Source: CAADGU01 sp035444285
Lineage (GTDB): Bacteria > Chloroflexota > Anaerolineae > Promineifilales > Promineifilaceae
Direction: 5' to 3'
Assembly: GCA_035444285.1 (NCBI GenBank)
Contig: DAOMOK010000004.1
Coordinates: forward strand, 310,001-374,000
DNA: 64,000 nucleotides
Made by a program: the position numbers and the translations under genes. Under the pieces are notes generated by a model. The model was given only the letters and a program-made list of their open reading frames with translations. It was not told where the DNA came from and did not search any database. Below, one piece after another: positions 61,722-64,000 of the stretch. Numbering within the stretch: the first letter of the stretch is position 1; each line of letters begins with the position of its first letter.

Positions 61722-62420
61722 ATGTCGGACAACGCAAACAGGTCAGGCAAGCCCCCGGAACTGATGCGTGTGTTGATTGCGGATGATGTGATGGAAACAC
61801 GCCGCAGCACCCGGTTGATGATGACGTTGGTGCCGGAAGCGCGTGTGGTGGCTGTGGCCGAAAACGGCCGTCAGGCCCTGGAAATGGTGCGCCAACATCG
61901 CCCCCATGTTGTTCTCATGGATTTGAACATGCCCGAAATGGATGGGCTGCACGCCGTCAAACTCATTCGCCAGCACCGGCCCAATATCGTGTGCATCATC
62001 CTCTCTGCTGAACGCAGTCAGGAAACGGTGGAAGAAGCCATGAATTTGGGCGTCCATGATTATTTGATCAAACCATTTACTTCAGACCAACTGCTGGCAG
62101 TCATGCAGCGTGTACGTGAACAAGTCTTTGGCAGCCAGTGGAAGGAACTGCAATCACGCAAACAAAAACTGGAACGGGAAGCGGAGCTAAGACAGTTGGC
62201 CGAAGAGTTTATGCGCACGCGGCGCACCGACGCCAAAGCGATGGCTGTTTTTGAGGAACTGGCCAATACACCCAATTGTGACATCCGCTACCTGCGTGCC
62301 CTGGCTATCATTTACGTCTTTCGTCAGCAGTGGAAACGGCTGCGGCTGTTGGCTCAATATCTGGAAAAGAAATCGCAGCAGATGGCGGCGGAAGAGGGGG
62401 TTGTGAACCGTGTGCCGTAA
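61722..62420 (+). CDS. Response regulator with helical C-terminal domain
   Basis: 232 aa. Receiver (residues ~15-135) with LIADDVMETRR, acceptor Asp67 in VVLMDLNMPEMDG, Ser in IILSAE and Lys in YLIKPF. The C-terminal ~90 residues are helical and charged (QSRKQKLEREAELRQLAEEF, then a TPR-like ALAIIYVFRQQWKRLRLLAQ); no DNA-binding motif is seen, so output is probably by protein contact. The last residues (NRVP) and the stop are encoded by the repeat array that follows. Confidence 0.9.
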   Translation: MSDNANRSGKPPELMRVLIADDVMETRRSTRLMMTLVPEARVVAVAENGRQALEMVRQHRPHVVLMDLNMPEMDGLHAVKLIRQHRPNIVCIILSAERSQETVEEAMNLGVHDYLIKPFTSDQLLAVMQRVREQVFGSQWKELQSRKQKLEREAELRQLAEEFMRTRRTDAKAMAVFEELANTPNCDIRYLRALAIIYVFRQQWKRLRLLAQYLEKKSQQMAAEEGVVNRVP

Positions 62421-62500
62421 CCCGTGAGCCGTAACCCGTGAGCCGTAATCCGTGAGCCGTAATCCGTAACCCGTGAGCCGTAAACGGATAACGGATTACG
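62405..62500. repeat. Long tandem array of CCGTGAGCCGTAA(T/C) words
   Basis: About nine tandem CCGTGAGC/CCGTAACC/CCGTAATC words, then a short complementary arm (GGATAACGGATTACG). Includes the stop codon of the receiver gene (62418-62420). Between convergent genes. Confidence 0.88.
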
Positions 62501-62511
62501 AAACACGGCCG

Positions 62512-64000
62512 TTACCGTTTTAGCACAAGCGGCAGGTAAACGCGGTACTGGGGTGGGCCGACAATGTGGGTGGCGGTAAAGCTGTTTTGCCCCAAGATGT
62601 TCACGGCCGTGAGCGTAACCGTGTAGACCCCTTGTGCTGTGTATTGGTAGGTGGGGTTCACGGCCGTACTCGTTCCCACACCATCGCCAAAATCCCACAC
62701 ATATGAAGTTGCTCCCACCGATAGGTTATTAAATGTGGATGGGTTTCCTAACCGCACCGGCGAATTGCTGCTGAAATTGGCGGCCAGTGGGGGCATGGTG
62801 AATTGGGCGATGACCGGATCATGGTCGCTGGCCTGGGCGTCCAGGCGAAATTCGGCATTCACATGCACAATATCGGCGATCACGGCCGTGTGCGTTGCCA
62901 GACTCTCGCTCACCAAAATATGATCCAATACCTGGGCATTGCCCTGGAAAATGTAGGTGTACCGCTCCGCTTCCGGCAGCCAGGTGATCAGGTTGCTCAG
63001 CCCGCTCTCTTCCAGCGCCAACAGCGGTGGCGCAAAGTGGAAATCATTCAAGTCGCCCAATACCACCACCTGCGCCTGCTCATCCAGGTCTAAAATCTGC
63101 TGCACAAAATCGGCCACTACCTGCGCCTGCACCAGCCGTTTGGCCTCCGTTACCAGGAACGGCGGCTGGAAACGACCGAACAGCAGCCCATCGCCCCCTT
63201 TGGAATTGAAATGATTGGCAATCAGGATCAACCGGTAGCCGTTGAAGAGGAATTCACCAGCTAATGGTTTGCGGCTGTTGCTGAAAGCGGGGTGCTGCGG
63301 CGCAATCCGGCCTGGGCTGTAGCTCAATTCGACGCCCTGGCTGCCTGATGTGATGGTAGTGGGTGTCACGGCCGTGCCGCCCGGCCTATCCACAAACGTC
63401 ACCCGCGCCGGTTGGAAGATGAACCCCACGCGGATATTGCCGCCCAATTGGCCGCCATCCTGGTTATCCTCTGGGGCGATGTCCCGGAAGTCGTACAACG
63501 GCCCACCGGCGTCCACAATGGCCCCCAACAGCATTTGGTATGTTTCGCTGGCGTCTACCACGCCGTTGTTTGCCGGGCCATTGTTATCTTGCACCTCCAC
63601 CAGCGCCAGGATGTCTGGCGTGCCCAGATTGTCCACAATGATGGCTGCCAGCGCCTCCAGGCGGGCCGGGTCACTCTGGGCGCTCAAGTTTTCTACGTTG
63701 AAGGTGGCGATGGTCAGCCGGTCGGTGGCGCTGCTGAGCGGGGTCGTTTCGGCTGCCAGGCTGCCGGGTATGATGGGCGGCAATGGGTTCACGTTGAGTA
63801 GTTTGAAATTGCCAAAGCTGTAATCCAGCACCCCAGTGATGGGCGCGGTAAAGGCGTCGCCAATCTGGTAATTGGCAGGCGTGGGCACAAGGGTATCATC
63901 AATAAAAATGCGCTCTGGGTTAAAATCATCATCGCGGACGACCAACGCGCCACGCGAACTGAACAAGCCGCCATTTGCGCCATCATCGCCGACCACAATC
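62512..64000 (-). CDS. Secreted endonuclease/exonuclease/phosphatase-family nuclease with PKD domain, 5' end outside window
   Basis: The C-terminal ~496 residues are visible. The EEP fold shows IATFNVENLSA, VEVQDNNG, ANHFNSKGGDG, VVLGDLNDFHF and SDHDPVIAQF, as in ExeM/NucH extracellular nucleases. A PKD domain follows (SYVWDFGDGVGTSTAVN), then the tail YRVYLPLVLKR. It probably degrades extracellular DNA or dismantles phosphodiesters at the surface. Truncated by the right window edge. Confidence 0.9.
   Translation of the reverse strand, partial: IVVGDDGANGGLFSSRGALVVRDDDFNPERIFIDDTLVPTPANYQIGDAFTAPITGVLDYSFGNFKLLNVNPLPPIIPGSLAAETTPLSSATDRLTIATFNVENLSAQSDPARLEALAAIIVDNLGTPDILALVEVQDNNGPANNGVVDASETYQMLLGAIVDAGGPLYDFRDIAPEDNQDGGQLGGNIRVGFIFQPARVTFVDRPGGTAVTPTTITSGSQGVELSYSPGRIAPQHPAFSNSRKPLAGEFLFNGYRLILIANHFNSKGGDGLLFGRFQPPFLVTEAKRLVQAQVVADFVQQILDLDEQAQVVVLGDLNDFHFAPPLLALEESGLSNLITWLPEAERYTYIFQGNAQVLDHILVSESLATHTAVIADIVHVNAEFRLDAQASDHDPVIAQFTMPPLAANFSSNSPVRLGNPSTFNNLSVGATSYVWDFGDGVGTSTAVNPTYQYTAQGVYTVTLTAVNILGQNSFTATHIVGPPQYRVYLPLVLKR

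Noticed and set aside
62405..62500. Possible CRISPR-like array
   Set aside because: The words are 8-16 nt and contiguous, with no unique spacers and no cas genes.

Overview
The window looks like a chromosomal segment of a Chloroflexota bacterium, probably Anaerolineae, Ardenticatenia or a related uncultured filamentous lineage. This is an inference from gene style: Thr/Pro-rich lipoprotein linkers, secreted proteins ending in a Y-L-P-x-V/I-x-K tail, a mevalonate-pathway cluster in a bacterium, many histidine kinases and response regulators, and short mixed-strand operons. I see no rRNA, tRNA, CRISPR array, prophage, plasmid module or transposase gene. 56 protein genes are listed; two run off the window edges.

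Layout. 1-13.6 kb: fatty-acid genes (acyl-CoA synthetase, MBL hydrolase, thiolase), a small two-helix membrane protein, a Uma2 nuclease-like protein, histidine ammonia-lyase, a PPOX/patatin pair, a receiver protein, a lipoprotein hydrolase, a C39-like/TPR membrane protein, a phosphoesterase, a divergent TetR/YceI pair with a clear operator-promoter, and a CatE-like dioxygenase. 13.6-20.4 kb: a 570-bp non-coding stretch with hairpins, a membrane histidine kinase, a heterodimeric ABC exporter and a LuxR regulator. 20.6-29.1 kb: a large secreted beta-helix protein, NifU-like and S10 peptidase genes, a LysM lipoprotein, and a P450/SDR pair. 29.3-35.1 kb: an AsnC regulator, aminotransferase, HPPD and homogentisate dioxygenase, which together form the upper tyrosine-degradation route, then a membrane protein and a flavin reductase. 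35.1-45.8 kb: a secreted sugar dehydrogenase-like protein, an HtrA-like protease, a LysM lipoprotein, two GT2 glycosyltransferases and an ABC-2 export operon. 45.9-49.7 kb: a GT39 membrane glycosyltransferase and an ECF sigma/anti-sigma pair. 47.6-53.4 kb: the mevalonate entry module (DUF35 protein, thiolase-like protein, archaeal-type HMG-CoA synthase, class II HMG-CoA reductase). 53.6-64 kb: GNAT, secreted metalloprotease, PepF, a GAF histidine kinase, two receiver proteins and a secreted nuclease.

Two genome-wide signals stand out. First, the palindromic octamer ACGGCCGT occurs about 140 times by hand scan (roughly one per 450 bp, where chance predicts about one in the window), inside genes in all frames and between genes. 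It resembles the cyanobacterial HIP1 situation with a different word. It is absent from about 45.8-49.8 kb and 20.9-23.1 kb, which may be more recent arrivals. Second, almost every gene junction carries a hairpin built from short tandemly repeated words and their reverse complements (for example GATTGGAGATTGG, GTAATCCGTAATCC, GTGATGCGTGATGC, TAATTGGGTAATT). Many supply the stop codon of the preceding gene, and one sits in frame inside the aminotransferase gene.

Other points worth following: the mevalonate thiolase-like protein lacks the expected catalytic Cys and HP-motif His; a shared upstream element precedes the DUF35 and HMG-CoA reductase genes; and several genes have a -10 box 5-8 nt before the start codon, suggesting leaderless transcripts.
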